Source: Treponema rectale (GTDB lineage: Bacteria; Spirochaetota; Spirochaetia; Treponematales; Treponemataceae). Taken from it: DNA of 64,000 nucleotides. Numbering within the stretch: position 1 is the first letter of the stretch; each line of letters opens with the position of its first letter. Both the position numbers and the translations under genes were made by a program. The stretch covers positions 372,001-436,000 of the forward strand of contig NZ_JACHFR010000001.1 in the NCBI RefSeq assembly GCF_014202035.1, given 5' to 3'. The notes below the pieces were generated by a model. It did not search any database and was not told where the DNA came from. It was given only the letters and a program-made list of their open reading frames with translations. This document shows positions 27,264 to 36,418 of this stretch, piece after piece.

Positions 27264-27999
27264 TTTATTCGTATCTGTACTGGTTATTGCACTTTCCGGA
27301 GCGTTCATGTCCTCCTGTGATTCAAATTACAAGACTGTAAAGAGAATGCAGAAAATGGAAGAGGGAGTTGATAATCCTACCACAAAAGAAGAGCTGGAAG
27401 AGGCTATAAAAAAATATGATAAACGGGCCATTGATCTTGTGACTTCCCAGGCTCAGACCGGTATCTGGTACAAGATTCTGGGAACCCGTTATCTTGATGA
27501 GCAGATGTATTATGAAGCCTATGCTGCTTTTGACAAGGCCCGCCTTACATATCCTTCCAATGCGAATATTTATTACTGGATGGGAATTTGTGCCGGATTT
27601 ATGTCAAATTCCGTGCTTGAATATGATATTGACGGAAGACGGGATGAAAGTTTAAGTCAGAAAAAGCTTAATTATCTCCGCCTGTCAGAGCAGGCTTATA
27701 AACGTGCCCTTGAACTTAATCCTAAGTACTATCGTGCAATGTACGGAATTGGAGTTCTTTATGTGTTCCAGCTTGAGGAATATGAAAAGGCAATTCCTTA
27801 TCTTGAAAACTTTGTAGAAGTGCAGAAGAAAAATACGGACGGTATGTTTGTCCTTGCAAATGCCTACGCCTGTACCGGTGAACTGGACAAGGCTGCCGCT
27901 CTTTATGACCGAATCATAAGCATTAATCCAAATAAAGAAAAAACAGCCAGGGCTGCAGCGGGAAAAAAGAAAGTTCTTGACACTAAAGCATCCAGATAG
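27250..27999 (+). CDS. TPR-repeat lipoprotein
   Basis: A 249-residue exported protein. The signal peptide is KKISLFVSVLVIALSGAFMSSC with a lipobox ending in Cys (about residue 22), so it should be lipid-anchored. Residues 70-240 contain three or four tetratricopeptide repeats (AYAAFDKARLTYPSNANIYYW; LSEQAYKRALELNPKYYRAMY; KAIPYLENFVEVQKK; KAAALYDRIISINPNKEKT). The start is the ATG at 27250, inside the end of the xer gene; longer in-frame starts would be within the recombinase. TPR proteins usually scaffold complexes; no partner is known. Confidence 0.8.
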   Translation: MKKISLFVSVLVIALSGAFMSSCDSNYKTVKRMQKMEEGVDNPTTKEELEEAIKKYDKRAIDLVTSQAQTGIWYKILGTRYLDEQMYYEAYAAFDKARLTYPSNANIYYWMGICAGFMSNSVLEYDIDGRRDESLSQKKLNYLRLSEQAYKRALELNPKYYRAMYGIGVLYVFQLEEYEKAIPYLENFVEVQKKNTDGMFVLANAYACTGELDKAAALYDRIISINPNKEKTARAAAGKKKVLDTKASR

Positions 28000-28013
28000 T
28001 TAATTTTTTCAGG

Positions 28014-28976
28014 GTGGATGTTTTAGATATTGCCCTTTCTTCAATTACTTTCCTTTCTCTTAAAGAAAAGCTACTATTAAAGACAAATCTTGACAGTTTA
28101 GATAAACTTGCTGTACTGTCTAAGGAAGATATTTGCGCATTTACAGGCCGAAGTCATGTGCGTGGTATATGGCAGCCGGAACGGACAGTTGAAACTGCAT
28201 TAAAAAGTGAAAGACTTTGCCGTTCTTATGGAATAAAAGCCCTTTGTTTTACTGATGGGGCTTATCCTGAGCTTTTAAAGCATATACCGGATTCTCCGTA
28301 CATGATTTTTTACAGGGGAAGTGCAGAATGTCTTTATAAAGACTGCGTTTCTGTTGTGGGAACCCGTCGCATAAATGCTGCAGGTGCGGAAACCGCCCTG
28401 AAGTTTTCACGGGATGCTGTTTACGGAGGTTTTACCGTCGTAAGCGGTCTTGCAGAAGGTATAGATTCTTTTGCTCATCGGGGCTCTGTCAGTCCCGGAA
28501 TGAATAAGTCTGCCGCTGCGGTTCTTCCCTGTGGAGTTGATTCTGTCGTTCCTGCTTCAAATAAGGCTCTTGCGGTGGAAATCCTTAAAAACGGAGGATG
28601 TATTCTTAGTGAGTATATTCCCGGTACTCCGGCTGAAAAATGGCGCTATGTGCAGAGAAACCGTGTAATTGCAGCCCTGTCCTGTGCTACGGTTGTCGTT
28701 CAGGCTCCTCCTGGAAGCGGTGCCCTTATTACGGCAGACTTTGCGCTGGACTACAACAGGGAACTTGTGTTTTGCAGTCAGGGACTTTCTGTTGATGAAA
28801 AGTTGTTTTCCGCTTCAAAAGGCAGAAACGGCAGAATTTTGAAAACACCCGGCGACTATCTTCGTGATGGTGCTCCGGTTATAGATAATTTTGCAGATTT
28901 TATTCAGGTGATGAATGATCCGCCTGGAAGTCATGTCTGCAGTAAAAAAAGTCAGATGGAATTGTTTGACGTATGA
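28014..28976 (+). CDS. dprA: DNA-processing protein DprA/Smf
   Basis: A 320-residue protein of the DprA family, which loads RecA onto incoming single-stranded DNA in transformable bacteria. The Rossmann-like core is clear: YPELLKHIPDSPYMIFYRGS (about 85-104), VSVVGTRRINAAG (about 112-124), VVSGLAEGIDSFAH (about 143-156) and a RNRVIAALSCATVVVQAPPGSGAL end. The start is taken as the GTG at 28014, which has a poor ribosome site. Placement before topA is common in many bacteria. Presence of dprA alone does not show natural competence. Confidence 0.93.
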   Translation: MDVLDIALSSITFLSLKEKLLLKTNLDSLDKLAVLSKEDICAFTGRSHVRGIWQPERTVETALKSERLCRSYGIKALCFTDGAYPELLKHIPDSPYMIFYRGSAECLYKDCVSVVGTRRINAAGAETALKFSRDAVYGGFTVVSGLAEGIDSFAHRGSVSPGMNKSAAAVLPCGVDSVVPASNKALAVEILKNGGCILSEYIPGTPAEKWRYVQRNRVIAALSCATVVVQAPPGSGALITADFALDYNRELVFCSQGLSVDEKLFSASKGRNGRILKTPGDYLRDGAPVIDNFADFIQVMNDPPGSHVCSKKSQMELFDV

Positions 28977-28983
28977 GGTAATT

Positions 28984-31167
28984 ATGGCAGAACAGGAAAA
29001 AACTGTTGCAAAAAAGACAAAAAAATCTCAGAAAAAAGAACAGACTCTTGTTATTGTAGAGTCTCCGGCAAAGGCAAAAACCATTGAGCATTATCTTGGA
29101 ACAGGCTACGTGGTAAAGGCTTCCATGGGACATCTCATTGACCTGCCTAAAAGCCGTATTGCCATCGATGTCGAAAATAATTTTGAACCGGAATACATTA
29201 CAGTCCGCGGAAGGGCAAAACTTCTTAAGGAACTTCAGAAAGATGCAAAGAATTCAACTCATGTATTTCTTGCATCGGATCCGGACCGTGAAGGAGAGGC
29301 AATAGCATGGCATTTAAATCATGTGCTTTCTGAAAAAACAAAGGCAGATATAAAGCGCATTGAATTTAATGAGATTACTCCTCTTGCAATAAAGGAAGCC
29401 GTAAAGCATCCTAGGGAAATCGATGAAGCCCGTGTAAACGCACAGAAGGCCCGTCGTGTTCTTGACCGCCTTGTAGGTTATAATTTAAGTCCTCTTCTCT
29501 GGAAAAAGGTAAAGAACGGTCTTAGTGCAGGACGCGTTCAGTCGGTAGCCCTCAGGCTTATATGTGAAAGGGAACAGGAAGTTGAGAATTTTATTCCTGA
29601 AGAATACTGGACTCTTGATGCTGATTTCATGAAAGGCAGGACAAAGTTTACTGCCCAGCTTACTCAGTACAAGGATACTAAGCCTGAATTAAAAAATGAA
29701 AATGCCGTTAAGGAAATAATTTCAGAAATACAGAATTCAACTTGTGTCGTAAAGGATATTAAGGAAACTGAAAAGACAGTTCGTCCTAAGGCTCCTTTTA
29801 CAACGTCAAAACTGCAGCAGGCAAGTGCAAACCGTCTTGGTTATACTTCAAGAAAAACAATGCAGATTGCACAGCAGCTTTACGAAGGAATTCAGATCGG
29901 AAGCACCCGTGTGGGTCTTATTACATACATGCGTACGGACTCTACCCGTATTTCTCAGACAGCAATTGATGATGTACGGGACTGGATTTCAAAAAACTAT
30001 CCGGAAGATCTTCCTGCAGAAAAAATAGAATATGCCGTAGGAAAAAGTGCACAGGATGCTCATGAAGCAATACGCCCGACTTATGTAAAATATACTCCGG
30101 ATTCTGTAAAGGAATATCTTACCCGTGATCAGCACAGGCTTTATTCAATTATTTGGGAACGGTTTGTAAGCTGTCAGATGAATAATGCAAAGACAAAGAC
30201 TACCAGTGTTGATATTCAGGCTGGAGATGCTCTTTTCCGCGTAAGTGCTTCAAAACTCAGCCACAAGGGTTTCTATAATGTAATAAAGACTCTTTCTTCC
30301 AAGGAAGACGTTACCGGAAATCTTCCTTCCCTTAAGATTGGAGAAGAAGTAAAGAGCGACAAGTTTTATCCGGAACAGCATTTTACCCAGGGACCTTCCC
30401 GCTATACAGATGCAAGTATGGTAAAGACTCTTGAAGAAAAGGGTATCGGACGTCCTTCAACTTATGCTCCTATTATTTCTGTCCTTCTTGACAGATACTA
30501 TGTTACAAGAAGCAATAAACAGCTTGTTCCTACAATGCTCGGAAAAATAATCTGCAAGATTCTGGTAGAAAGTTTCCCTGAGGTAATTAATGAGGAATTC
30601 ACTTCAGAGGTTGAAAACGATCTTGATAAAGTAGAGCAGAATCAGCTTGTATGGAATAACATGATCGGAGATTTCTTCGGGCCGTTTAAGAATCGTCTTG
30701 ATGAAGTTACAGAAAAAGCAGAAAGCCTTAAGGGAACTCTGGACGAGCCTACAGACATGCTTTGTGAAAAGTGCGGAAAGCCGATGGTAAAGAAACTCGG
30801 TCGTTTCGGATATTTTCTTGCATGTTCAGGATTCCCGGAGTGTCATAACACCAAGAGCATTCCGCTTGCAAAGTGTCCGCGCAAGGGTTGTAACGGAAGC
30901 ATCGTAGCCCGTAAGACAAAAGGCAGGGGTAAGGAATTTTACGGATGTACAAATTATCCTGAGTGCGATTTTATTTCACACTTCAAGCCTATAGATGTTT
31001 ACTGTCCAAAGTGCGGATGGTTCCTTGTAGAAAAGTTTGATAAAAAGAACGGAACATACAAGAGCTGTATTAATCCGGACTGTGATTACCTGCATTCGGC
31101 AGAAGATTCTGTTGCTGCGGAGACTGCCGGAGAGATTCCTGCATCAGGAGAAGTTTCTAAGGAATAA
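28984..31167 (+). CDS. topA: DNA topoisomerase I
   Basis: A 727-residue type IA topoisomerase that relaxes negative supercoils. It has a lysine-rich start (residues 7-19), then the TOPRIM domain (TLVIVESPAKAKTIEHYLG; FLASDPDREGEAIAWHL), the active-site Tyr at about residue 315 in GLITYMRTDSTRIS, and GLSAGRVQSVALRL. Three C-terminal zinc ribbons follow (C-x2-C ... C-x-G-F-P-E-C types at about 606, 640 and 680). I chose the ATG at 28984 with GAGGT upstream, 7 bp after dprA, rather than an earlier in-frame ATG inside dprA. It abuts the second xer gene directly. Confidence 0.97.
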   Translation: MAEQEKTVAKKTKKSQKKEQTLVIVESPAKAKTIEHYLGTGYVVKASMGHLIDLPKSRIAIDVENNFEPEYITVRGRAKLLKELQKDAKNSTHVFLASDPDREGEAIAWHLNHVLSEKTKADIKRIEFNEITPLAIKEAVKHPREIDEARVNAQKARRVLDRLVGYNLSPLLWKKVKNGLSAGRVQSVALRLICEREQEVENFIPEEYWTLDADFMKGRTKFTAQLTQYKDTKPELKNENAVKEIISEIQNSTCVVKDIKETEKTVRPKAPFTTSKLQQASANRLGYTSRKTMQIAQQLYEGIQIGSTRVGLITYMRTDSTRISQTAIDDVRDWISKNYPEDLPAEKIEYAVGKSAQDAHEAIRPTYVKYTPDSVKEYLTRDQHRLYSIIWERFVSCQMNNAKTKTTSVDIQAGDALFRVSASKLSHKGFYNVIKTLSSKEDVTGNLPSLKIGEEVKSDKFYPEQHFTQGPSRYTDASMVKTLEEKGIGRPSTYAPIISVLLDRYYVTRSNKQLVPTMLGKIICKILVESFPEVINEEFTSEVENDLDKVEQNQLVWNNMIGDFFGPFKNRLDEVTEKAESLKGTLDEPTDMLCEKCGKPMVKKLGRFGYFLACSGFPECHNTKSIPLAKCPRKGCNGSIVARKTKGRGKEFYGCTNYPECDFISHFKPIDVYCPKCGWFLVEKFDKKNGTYKSCINPDCDYLHSAEDSVAAETAGEIPASGEVSKE

Positions 31168-32094
31168 ATGGAAGGCAGTAGTGAAAAGCGTACTCTTGAA
31201 GAGTGCGTTCAGGAATACATGGTTTTTCTTGAAGGGGTAAAAGGTCTTTCCGAAAATTCCATTCTGGCTTATAAGGATGACCTTAATCACCTTATGCTCT
31301 GTCTCGGCAGGGATATTGATATAACTTCCGTAACCCAGGAAAGTATCAGGAACTGCATGAGTTCCCTTACACAGAGAAAGTATTCCGTAGCTTCCGTAAA
31401 CAGATTCCTTTCCGGGGTAAGGGGCCTGTTTAATTACTGCCGCAGCCTCGGGTATATCAGTTTTAATTTTACAAAACTGATTCATCAGCTGAAAAAAGAT
31501 ATAAAGCTGCCGAAATTCATGTCGCCGGAAGAAATTGACGGAATGTGTTATGAAGCTCAGTCCGGCAGGTTTTTGTGGCCGGAGCGGGATTCTGCGATTT
31601 TTGAAATGTTTTATTCTTCAGGGTGCCGTGTGGGAGAACTTACTCAGCTGACTTTTAATGATTTTTCCAGTGATTTGAAAAGTGCAGTTATTCTTGGAAA
31701 AGGAAATAAAAGAAGAAGGGTGTTTTTCAGTGATAAGGCTGTTTCAGCCCTGAAAAAATACATTGCTTCAAGGCGCAGAAGGTTTCCTTCCAGATGGATA
31801 GGTGGAGCTGAATACGAGAGCCGCATTTTTCTTAATCAGAAGGGTGGTCCTCTTTCGAAAAAAGGCGTGTGGTTCATTGTAAGTGTGTACAGCGGACCGG
31901 AGGGAATAAACAGGCATGTTACGCCCCATACCTTCAGGCATACTTTCGCAACGCAGATGATGAATAACGGTGCCGATATAAGGAAGGTTCAGGCAATGCT
32001 GGGTCATGCGAGCATAAGTACTACCCAGTGCTATACCCATGTTACCAGTGAAAGGTTGAGGGAGATATATGATCAGGCTTTTCCTCATACTTAA
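31168..32094 (+). CDS. Tyrosine recombinase XerC/XerD type, second copy
   Basis: A 308-residue recombinase with all catalytic residues: R154, K178, H254, R257, H280 and nucleophile Y289 (HTFRHTFATQMMNNGAD; MLGHASISTTQCYTHV). It starts immediately after the topA stop and is 67 bp before hslV. Order topA-xer-hslV-hslU is also seen in Firmicutes (codV-clpQ-clpY), which supports a XerC-type role. It is clearly diverged from the copy at 26346. Confidence 0.88.
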   Translation: MEGSSEKRTLEECVQEYMVFLEGVKGLSENSILAYKDDLNHLMLCLGRDIDITSVTQESIRNCMSSLTQRKYSVASVNRFLSGVRGLFNYCRSLGYISFNFTKLIHQLKKDIKLPKFMSPEEIDGMCYEAQSGRFLWPERDSAIFEMFYSSGCRVGELTQLTFNDFSSDLKSAVILGKGNKRRRVFFSDKAVSALKKYIASRRRRFPSRWIGGAEYESRIFLNQKGGPLSKKGVWFIVSVYSGPEGINRHVTPHTFRHTFATQMMNNGADIRKVQAMLGHASISTTQCYTHVTSERLREIYDQAFPHT

Positions 32095-32160
32095 ATATAG
32101 ATGCTGATCAAAAAAAATAAAGCCTGTGTCTGCAGTCATCGGGGCTTTAATGGAGTTAAA

Positions 32161-32703
32161 ATGAGTGACGAAAACAAAATCAGAAGTACAACGGTAATTG
32201 CCGTAAAAAAAGATGGTAAAATTGCCATGGCAGGTGACGGCCAGGTTACCATGGGTAATACGGTAATGAAGGGAAATGCCCACAAGGTTCGTAAAATTTA
32301 TGACGGTAAGATACTTACAGGTTTTGCAGGAGCCACGGCAGACGCTTTTACGCTTTTTGACAAATTTGAAGAAAAACTTAAGGCTTACAACGGGGATCTT
32401 ACTCGTTCCGCAGTTGAACTGGCAAAATTGTGGAGAACTGAGCGTTCCATGCAGAAACTTGAGGCTCTGCTTCTTGTGGCAAGTGCAGATAAAATACTCC
32501 TTATTTCCGGAAGCGGAGATGTCATTGAGCCTGAAAATGATATTCTTGCCATCGGTTCAGGCGGAAACTATGCTTATGCTGCGGCAATGGCTTATATGGA
32601 ATCAAGTTCATTAAGTGCAAGGGAAATTGCTGAGAAATCTCTTAAAATTGCCGGACAAATCTGTATCTATACAAATTCGCATATTACAATTGAGGAACTC
32701 TAA
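32161..32703 (+). CDS. hslV: ATP-dependent protease peptidase subunit HslV
   Basis: A 180-residue proteasome-like peptidase that forms dodecamers capped by HslU. The catalytic Thr is in [25 protein letters not shown]; nine residues precede the first TT, so a short propeptide must be removed. [20 protein letters not shown] and the [11 protein letters not shown] end are typical. I chose the ATG at 32161 (GGAG upstream) rather than an in-frame ATG at 32101 that would add 20 unrelated residues. hslU follows after one base. Confidence 0.94.
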   Translation: MSDENKIRSTTVIAVKKDGKIAMAGDGQVTMGNTVMKGNAHKVRKIYDGKILTGFAGATADAFTLFDKFEEKLKAYNGDLTRSAVELAKLWRTERSMQKLEALLLVASADKILLISGSGDVIEPENDILAIGSGGNYAYAAAMAYMESSSLSAREIAEKSLKIAGQICIYTNSHITIEEL

Positions 32704-32704
32704 A

Positions 32705-34276
32705 ATGGAAGGTATTGAAGTAAATCTTGAAGGTTTGAAAGACGGTCTTACTCCTGCTCAGATTGTTGAAAAACTTGACAGTTATATTATCGGTCAGAAT
32801 AAGGCAAAGCGTTTTGTTGCAGTTGCCCTCAGAAACAGGCAGAGAAGGCTTAAGCTTCCTGAAGAAATCAGGGATGAGGTTGCACCTAAAAATATTCTTA
32901 TGATCGGTCCTACAGGATGCGGTAAAACTGAAATTGCCCGCCGTCTTGCAAAACTTGTAAATGCACCTTTTCTTAAGGTTGAGGCTACAAAGTACACGGA
33001 AGTAGGCTATGTGGGCCGTGATGTGGAAAGCATGGTAAGGGATCTTATGGCGGTGGGAATCAATATGGTTAAGGCAGAAATGCAGGAACAGCTTAAGGAA
33101 AAGTGCGGTCCTATGGTTGAGGAAGACCTTCTTGACCTTCTGCTTCCAGGAAGTTCCGTAAAAAAGTCAAAAAATGAAGGCGGAAAAAAAGCCGGCATTC
33201 ATGTTCTGGGAAATATTTTTGGCGACAATTCTCCTGTGAGGGGAGAACTTATTCAGATTGATATGCCTAAAAAGACAGCAGGAACTGCTGATAATGATTT
33301 TATTTCTGCAATGAATTCTTTTGCTGAATCAGCAAGCCGTCAGGCCGAGGATGAGGAAAAGCTTGAACAGGAAAAAGCTTCCGCTCAGGCAGAAGAAATG
33401 AAAGGCACCAGAGAAAAATTCCGTACTATGCTCCGGGAAGGAAAACTTGAGGACCGTACTGTAGAGATTACCGTTCATTCTGCTCCGAAGGTCGGTATGT
33501 TTGGCAGCGGAAATATGGAAGATATAGAAGAGAGTATTTCAGGACTTCAGGAAATGCTTTCCGGCGGAAGCGTAAAGAGAAAGACTGTTACAGTCCGTGA
33601 GGCAAGGGAAATTCTTCTCATGCAGAATCTGGAAAAAATTACTGATAAGGATAAGGTTGCTGAAGAAGCAAAGCGCCGTGTTGAACAGAGCGGAATTATC
33701 TTTATTGATGAAATTGATAAGATTGCAACAAGAGGCGGTGAAGGCGGCCGTGCAGAAGTCAGCAGGGAAGGAGTTCAGCGGGATATTCTTCCAATCGTTG
33801 AAGGTTCCAACGTAAATACGAAATGGGGCGTAATTAATACTACTCATATTCTTTTTATCGGAGCAGGAGCTTTCAGCGTGTCGGCACCAAGTGATCTTAT
33901 TCCTGAACTTCAGGGACGTTTTCCTCTGAGGGTTGAACTTGAAGCCTTGAAGAAGGAGGATTTCAAGCGCATCCTTACAGAACCTAAAAATGCCCTTGTA
34001 AAGCAGTATGAGGCACTTCTTGCTACGGAAGGAGTAAAACTTGAGTTTGCAGAAGAAGCTGTTGACCAGATGGCGTTTATTGCAGAAGACGTTAATTCCC
34101 ACGCAGAAAATATCGGTGCAAGACGCCTTCATACAATAATGGAAACAGTACTGGAGGATTTAAGCTTCTCTGCTGATACAAAATGCGGTCAGACTGTTGT
34201 TATTGACAAGGCCTATGTTGACGGAAAACTTCATGGCGTGGTTCAGGATCAGAATCTGGAGCGTTACATACTCTAG
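32705..34276 (+). CDS. hslU: ATP-dependent protease ATPase subunit HslU
   Basis: A 523-residue AAA+ unfoldase partner of HslV. The start motif is LTPAQIVEKLDSYIIGQNKAKRFVAVALRNR. Walker A is GPTGCGKT (68-75), Walker B is GIIFIDEIDKI, and the sensor region includes RFPLRVELEAL. The intermediate (I) domain, about residues 110-330, is longer than in E. coli (443 residues in all) and contains Lys/Glu/Gln-rich stretches. The ATG at 32705 uses the GAGGAA at the end of hslV as ribosome site; the genes are coupled. Confidence 0.96.
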   Translation: MEGIEVNLEGLKDGLTPAQIVEKLDSYIIGQNKAKRFVAVALRNRQRRLKLPEEIRDEVAPKNILMIGPTGCGKTEIARRLAKLVNAPFLKVEATKYTEVGYVGRDVESMVRDLMAVGINMVKAEMQEQLKEKCGPMVEEDLLDLLLPGSSVKKSKNEGGKKAGIHVLGNIFGDNSPVRGELIQIDMPKKTAGTADNDFISAMNSFAESASRQAEDEEKLEQEKASAQAEEMKGTREKFRTMLREGKLEDRTVEITVHSAPKVGMFGSGNMEDIEESISGLQEMLSGGSVKRKTVTVREAREILLMQNLEKITDKDKVAEEAKRRVEQSGIIFIDEIDKIATRGGEGGRAEVSREGVQRDILPIVEGSNVNTKWGVINTTHILFIGAGAFSVSAPSDLIPELQGRFPLRVELEALKKEDFKRILTEPKNALVKQYEALLATEGVKLEFAEEAVDQMAFIAEDVNSHAENIGARRLHTIMETVLEDLSFSADTKCGQTVVIDKAYVDGKLHGVVQDQNLERYIL

Positions 34277-34334
34277 TCGTTTATGTGGAAATAAAAAAAG
34301 TTATTTATAAAAAAACTATTATGGAGGTAAGACT

Positions 34335-34517
34335 ATGCACGTAAAATTTGGACTCAGTCAGGCTGAATTTACCAGTCTCGTTGATGCTCAGGATTACAAG
34401 ACTCTGGAAGAAAAACTTCGCGGTGCCCTTAAGGCAGAAAAAATCCGTGAAGGAGATTTTCAGCAGTGCTATGACTGGCTTAAAAAAACTGCCAGCATGA
34501 ACGGAAAGTCTCTGTAA
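34335..34517 (+). CDS. Small hypothetical protein, 60 aa
   Basis: Not recognised. A strong ribosome site (GGAGG, 9 bases before the ATG) and a clear terminator just after the gene indicate a real gene. The 60-residue product is soluble and helical (FTSLVDAQDYKTLEEKLRGALKAEK; FQQCYDWLKKTA). It lies 58 bp after hslU and could be transcribed with hslVU or alone. Confidence 0.65.
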   Translation: MHVKFGLSQAEFTSLVDAQDYKTLEEKLRGALKAEKIREGDFQQCYDWLKKTASMNGKSL

Positions 34518-34554
34518 TACGGGGAATCTTTTTTAAGATAGACTGTATATTGAA

Positions 34555-34598
34555 AATCCTGACCGGTAATTTTTATATTGCCGGCCGGGATTTTTTTT
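34555..34598 (+). terminator. Rho-independent terminator after the 60-aa gene
   Basis: A 16-position imperfect stem (34555-34570 with 34577-34592, core CCGG/CCGG) with a six-base loop is followed by a T-run to 34598. It closes the long plus-strand run from mraZ to hslU and the 60-aa gene. Confidence 0.85.
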
Positions 34599-34613
34599 AT
34601 GTAAAATAGTTTT

Positions 34614-34697
34614 GTGAACATAGCAGAAAGTCTTCAGAGGGTAATGATAGGAGAACAGTCCCGCGCTGATGGAGTTGCTTTGAGGTTTTTTAACTGA
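34614..34697 (+). other. Very short ORF, possible remnant of a YggS-like gene start
   Basis: A GTG at 34614 opens 27 codons with NIAESLQRVM, which resembles the N-terminus of YggS/PLPBP family proteins (N-I-x-E-N-L-x-x-V), but the resemblance stops there and a stop follows at 34695. It lies between a terminator and a new promoter and has no ribosome site. It could be chance or a decayed gene end. Low confidence. Confidence 0.2.
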
Positions 34698-34778
34698 GTT
34701 TTTTTTAAGAAATGAATTTATAATGAATTATTATCCGCAGTCTTTAAATTTTTAAGGATTAGGTACTTTTGTTTTTTT

Positions 34779-34784
34779 TATAAT
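34779..34784 (+). promoter_or_regulatory. -10 box before the DUF1566-like lipoprotein gene
   Basis: A perfect TATAAT lies seven bases before the ATG at 34792, in a T-rich stretch with no ribosome site. No good -35 was found. The arrangement suggests a leaderless transcript. Confidence 0.45.
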
Positions 34785-34791
34785 TTTTTTT

Positions 34792-36339
34792 ATGAAAACA
34801 AAATTATTGATCCTGCGCCTTTTTTTTACAGCGGCAGTTTTTTTTACATTCGCCTGCAAAGAATCTTCCGGCATCAGTTATACGGAATACAGCGGGTCTT
34901 ATACTCTGGAAGCTGAATCAGATGAACTTACAAATGCAAGTGTAAAGATCAGGCTTGTTACAGACAGTGTATTTTCTGATGCGGTCTGGTATAAGGGAAA
35001 ATACAGCGGAACTGCATCAAAACTTTTTTCAAATTCCAGTGCGCAGGAAATTACGTATTGCGACGGAGAGTACAGTTTTGAAGTTACGGAAAACGCAACC
35101 TATTCTGTGGCAGCGAGGACTTCTGCTTCATCAACAACTTTGCTCAGGTACATAATAATTAAAAACATTGATACTGAGGGACCTCTTCAGGTAAGTAATG
35201 CCGGAGCTGTTTATGATGCTTCTTCTGGAACAATGACTGTTTCCTGGACTGACAGTGAAAGTGAGTCTTCGTATGACAGTCCTCTAAGCTGTATCAGAAT
35301 TTCTTATTCTGTAAACGGAGGGGAATGGTTTTTTGATTCTGTTTCTGCCGGGGTTCAGAGTTATGAGTTAACTGGAGTAGGCGGTTCTTCTTCGGATTAT
35401 TATACATTTCTGCTGACGGCGGAAGATGAACTTGGAAATTCAGGGCTTTCAAAAAAAATCGTACGATATCTGAAAGATTATTCAGATGCTGATACCGGGG
35501 ATATTATTCTGGCGGACGGAAGTTTTGTTGAACCGGATTATTTTGATCCGGATACAATGAATGCAGTTGCCGTCGTTGCATTTAAGAATTTCAGCGGGGT
35601 TCCGGTGGGAATAGGTCTTTATGATTCGTCTGCAGATGAGTCTTCTGAAAATGGAAATTTAAAGTGGCTTACAACCGAAAGCGGCGGATATACCATGGAT
35701 TTTAAGGAAACTGTATGTACTCCTGATGTGTCCGGTGGAAATTATCTGTCTGCTGACGGAACTTCAGTTTCAGTTTCTGGAAGCAGTTATGATACGGTAA
35801 AGTTTACTGACGTAAGTTTTACGGGAGATACAGATGGAAGTGATAACTGGGAATACATATCTTCAATGGATCCAGACTGTGCTGCGGAATGTGATGTTTA
35901 TTATCCTGCCTATAACTTTATAGAAAATTACGGCTCGTATTCGGGACTTACAGGAAGTGACTATGAAAGCGGCTGGTACATGCCTTCCATAAGCGAGCTG
36001 TTTTCCATCATAAGCAATATGTCTGTAATAAATGAATCCCTTTTACTGTGCGGCGGTATGACGATTGGCGAAAACTGGTACTGGAGCTGTTCTCAGTCTG
36101 CTGATGCTGTTTTTGAAATATGGACTTTAAGGGTGTATGAATCTTATGATCAGATAATCACTGTCCTGGGAACAGGTACTGTTCAGAATGAATATGAAGA
36201 ATCCGGAACTGATGAACGTTATGATGATACTGGTGATTCTGACGGGGATGGAACGGATTATGGTTCTGCAGTAACTTATGATGTGGTTTCATCAACAATG
36301 CTTAATGGTTTTTGTATTGCAGTAAGAGCCTTTGAGTGA
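34792..36339 (+). CDS. Lipoprotein with C-terminal DUF1566 (LCL)-like domain
   Basis: A 515-residue surface or periplasmic lipoprotein. The signal peptide ends in FTFAC (Cys near residue 22). Residues 30-220 look like beta-sandwich, Ig or fibronectin-like repeats (SWTDSESESSYDSPLSCIRISYSVNGGEWFF; YTFLLTAEDELGNSG). The C-terminal part (from about residue 370) has GWYMPSISELFSI, GENWYWSCSQS and a closing FCIAVRAF, the pattern of the DUF1566/LCL domain found in Treponema and Legionella surface proteins. A Gly/Asp/Ser stretch (TGDSDGDGTDYGS) is near 482-494. The ligand is unknown. It is rich in Ser, Tyr and Asp, and is monocistronic between two promoters. Confidence 0.7.
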   Translation: MKTKLLILRLFFTAAVFFTFACKESSGISYTEYSGSYTLEAESDELTNASVKIRLVTDSVFSDAVWYKGKYSGTASKLFSNSSAQEITYCDGEYSFEVTENATYSVAARTSASSTTLLRYIIIKNIDTEGPLQVSNAGAVYDASSGTMTVSWTDSESESSYDSPLSCIRISYSVNGGEWFFDSVSAGVQSYELTGVGGSSSDYYTFLLTAEDELGNSGLSKKIVRYLKDYSDADTGDIILADGSFVEPDYFDPDTMNAVAVVAFKNFSGVPVGIGLYDSSADESSENGNLKWLTTESGGYTMDFKETVCTPDVSGGNYLSADGTSVSVSGSSYDTVKFTDVSFTGDTDGSDNWEYISSMDPDCAAECDVYYPAYNFIENYGSYSGLTGSDYESGWYMPSISELFSIISNMSVINESLLLCGGMTIGENWYWSCSQSADAVFEIWTLRVYESYDQIITVLGTGTVQNEYEESGTDERYDDTGDSDGDGTDYGSAVTYDVVSSTMLNGFCIAVRAFE

Positions 36340-36356
36340 CCTTCATCCGTTCAATG

Positions 36357-36385
36357 TTGAAAAAAAGGGGTTTATCGTGTAAAAT
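36357..36385 (+). promoter_or_regulatory. Sigma70-type promoter of parE
   Basis: TTGAAA (36357-36362) and TAAAAT (36380-36385) are 17 bp apart; transcription should start near 36392, giving a leader of about 27 bases with GGGTGGGA before the ATG at 36419. Confidence 0.7.
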
Positions 36386-36418
36386 ATACGTCTAATCATT
36401 AAATGGGTGGGATGTTTA

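Noticed and set aside
26346-32094. Integrated element bounded by the two recombinases
   Set aside because: The genes between them (TPR lipoprotein, dprA, topA) are core genes in conserved order, with no flanking direct repeats or cargo.
33539-34132. A 197-codon antisense frame inside hslU
   Set aside because: The opposite strand encodes the conserved AAA+ core; the antisense product has no family features or start signal.
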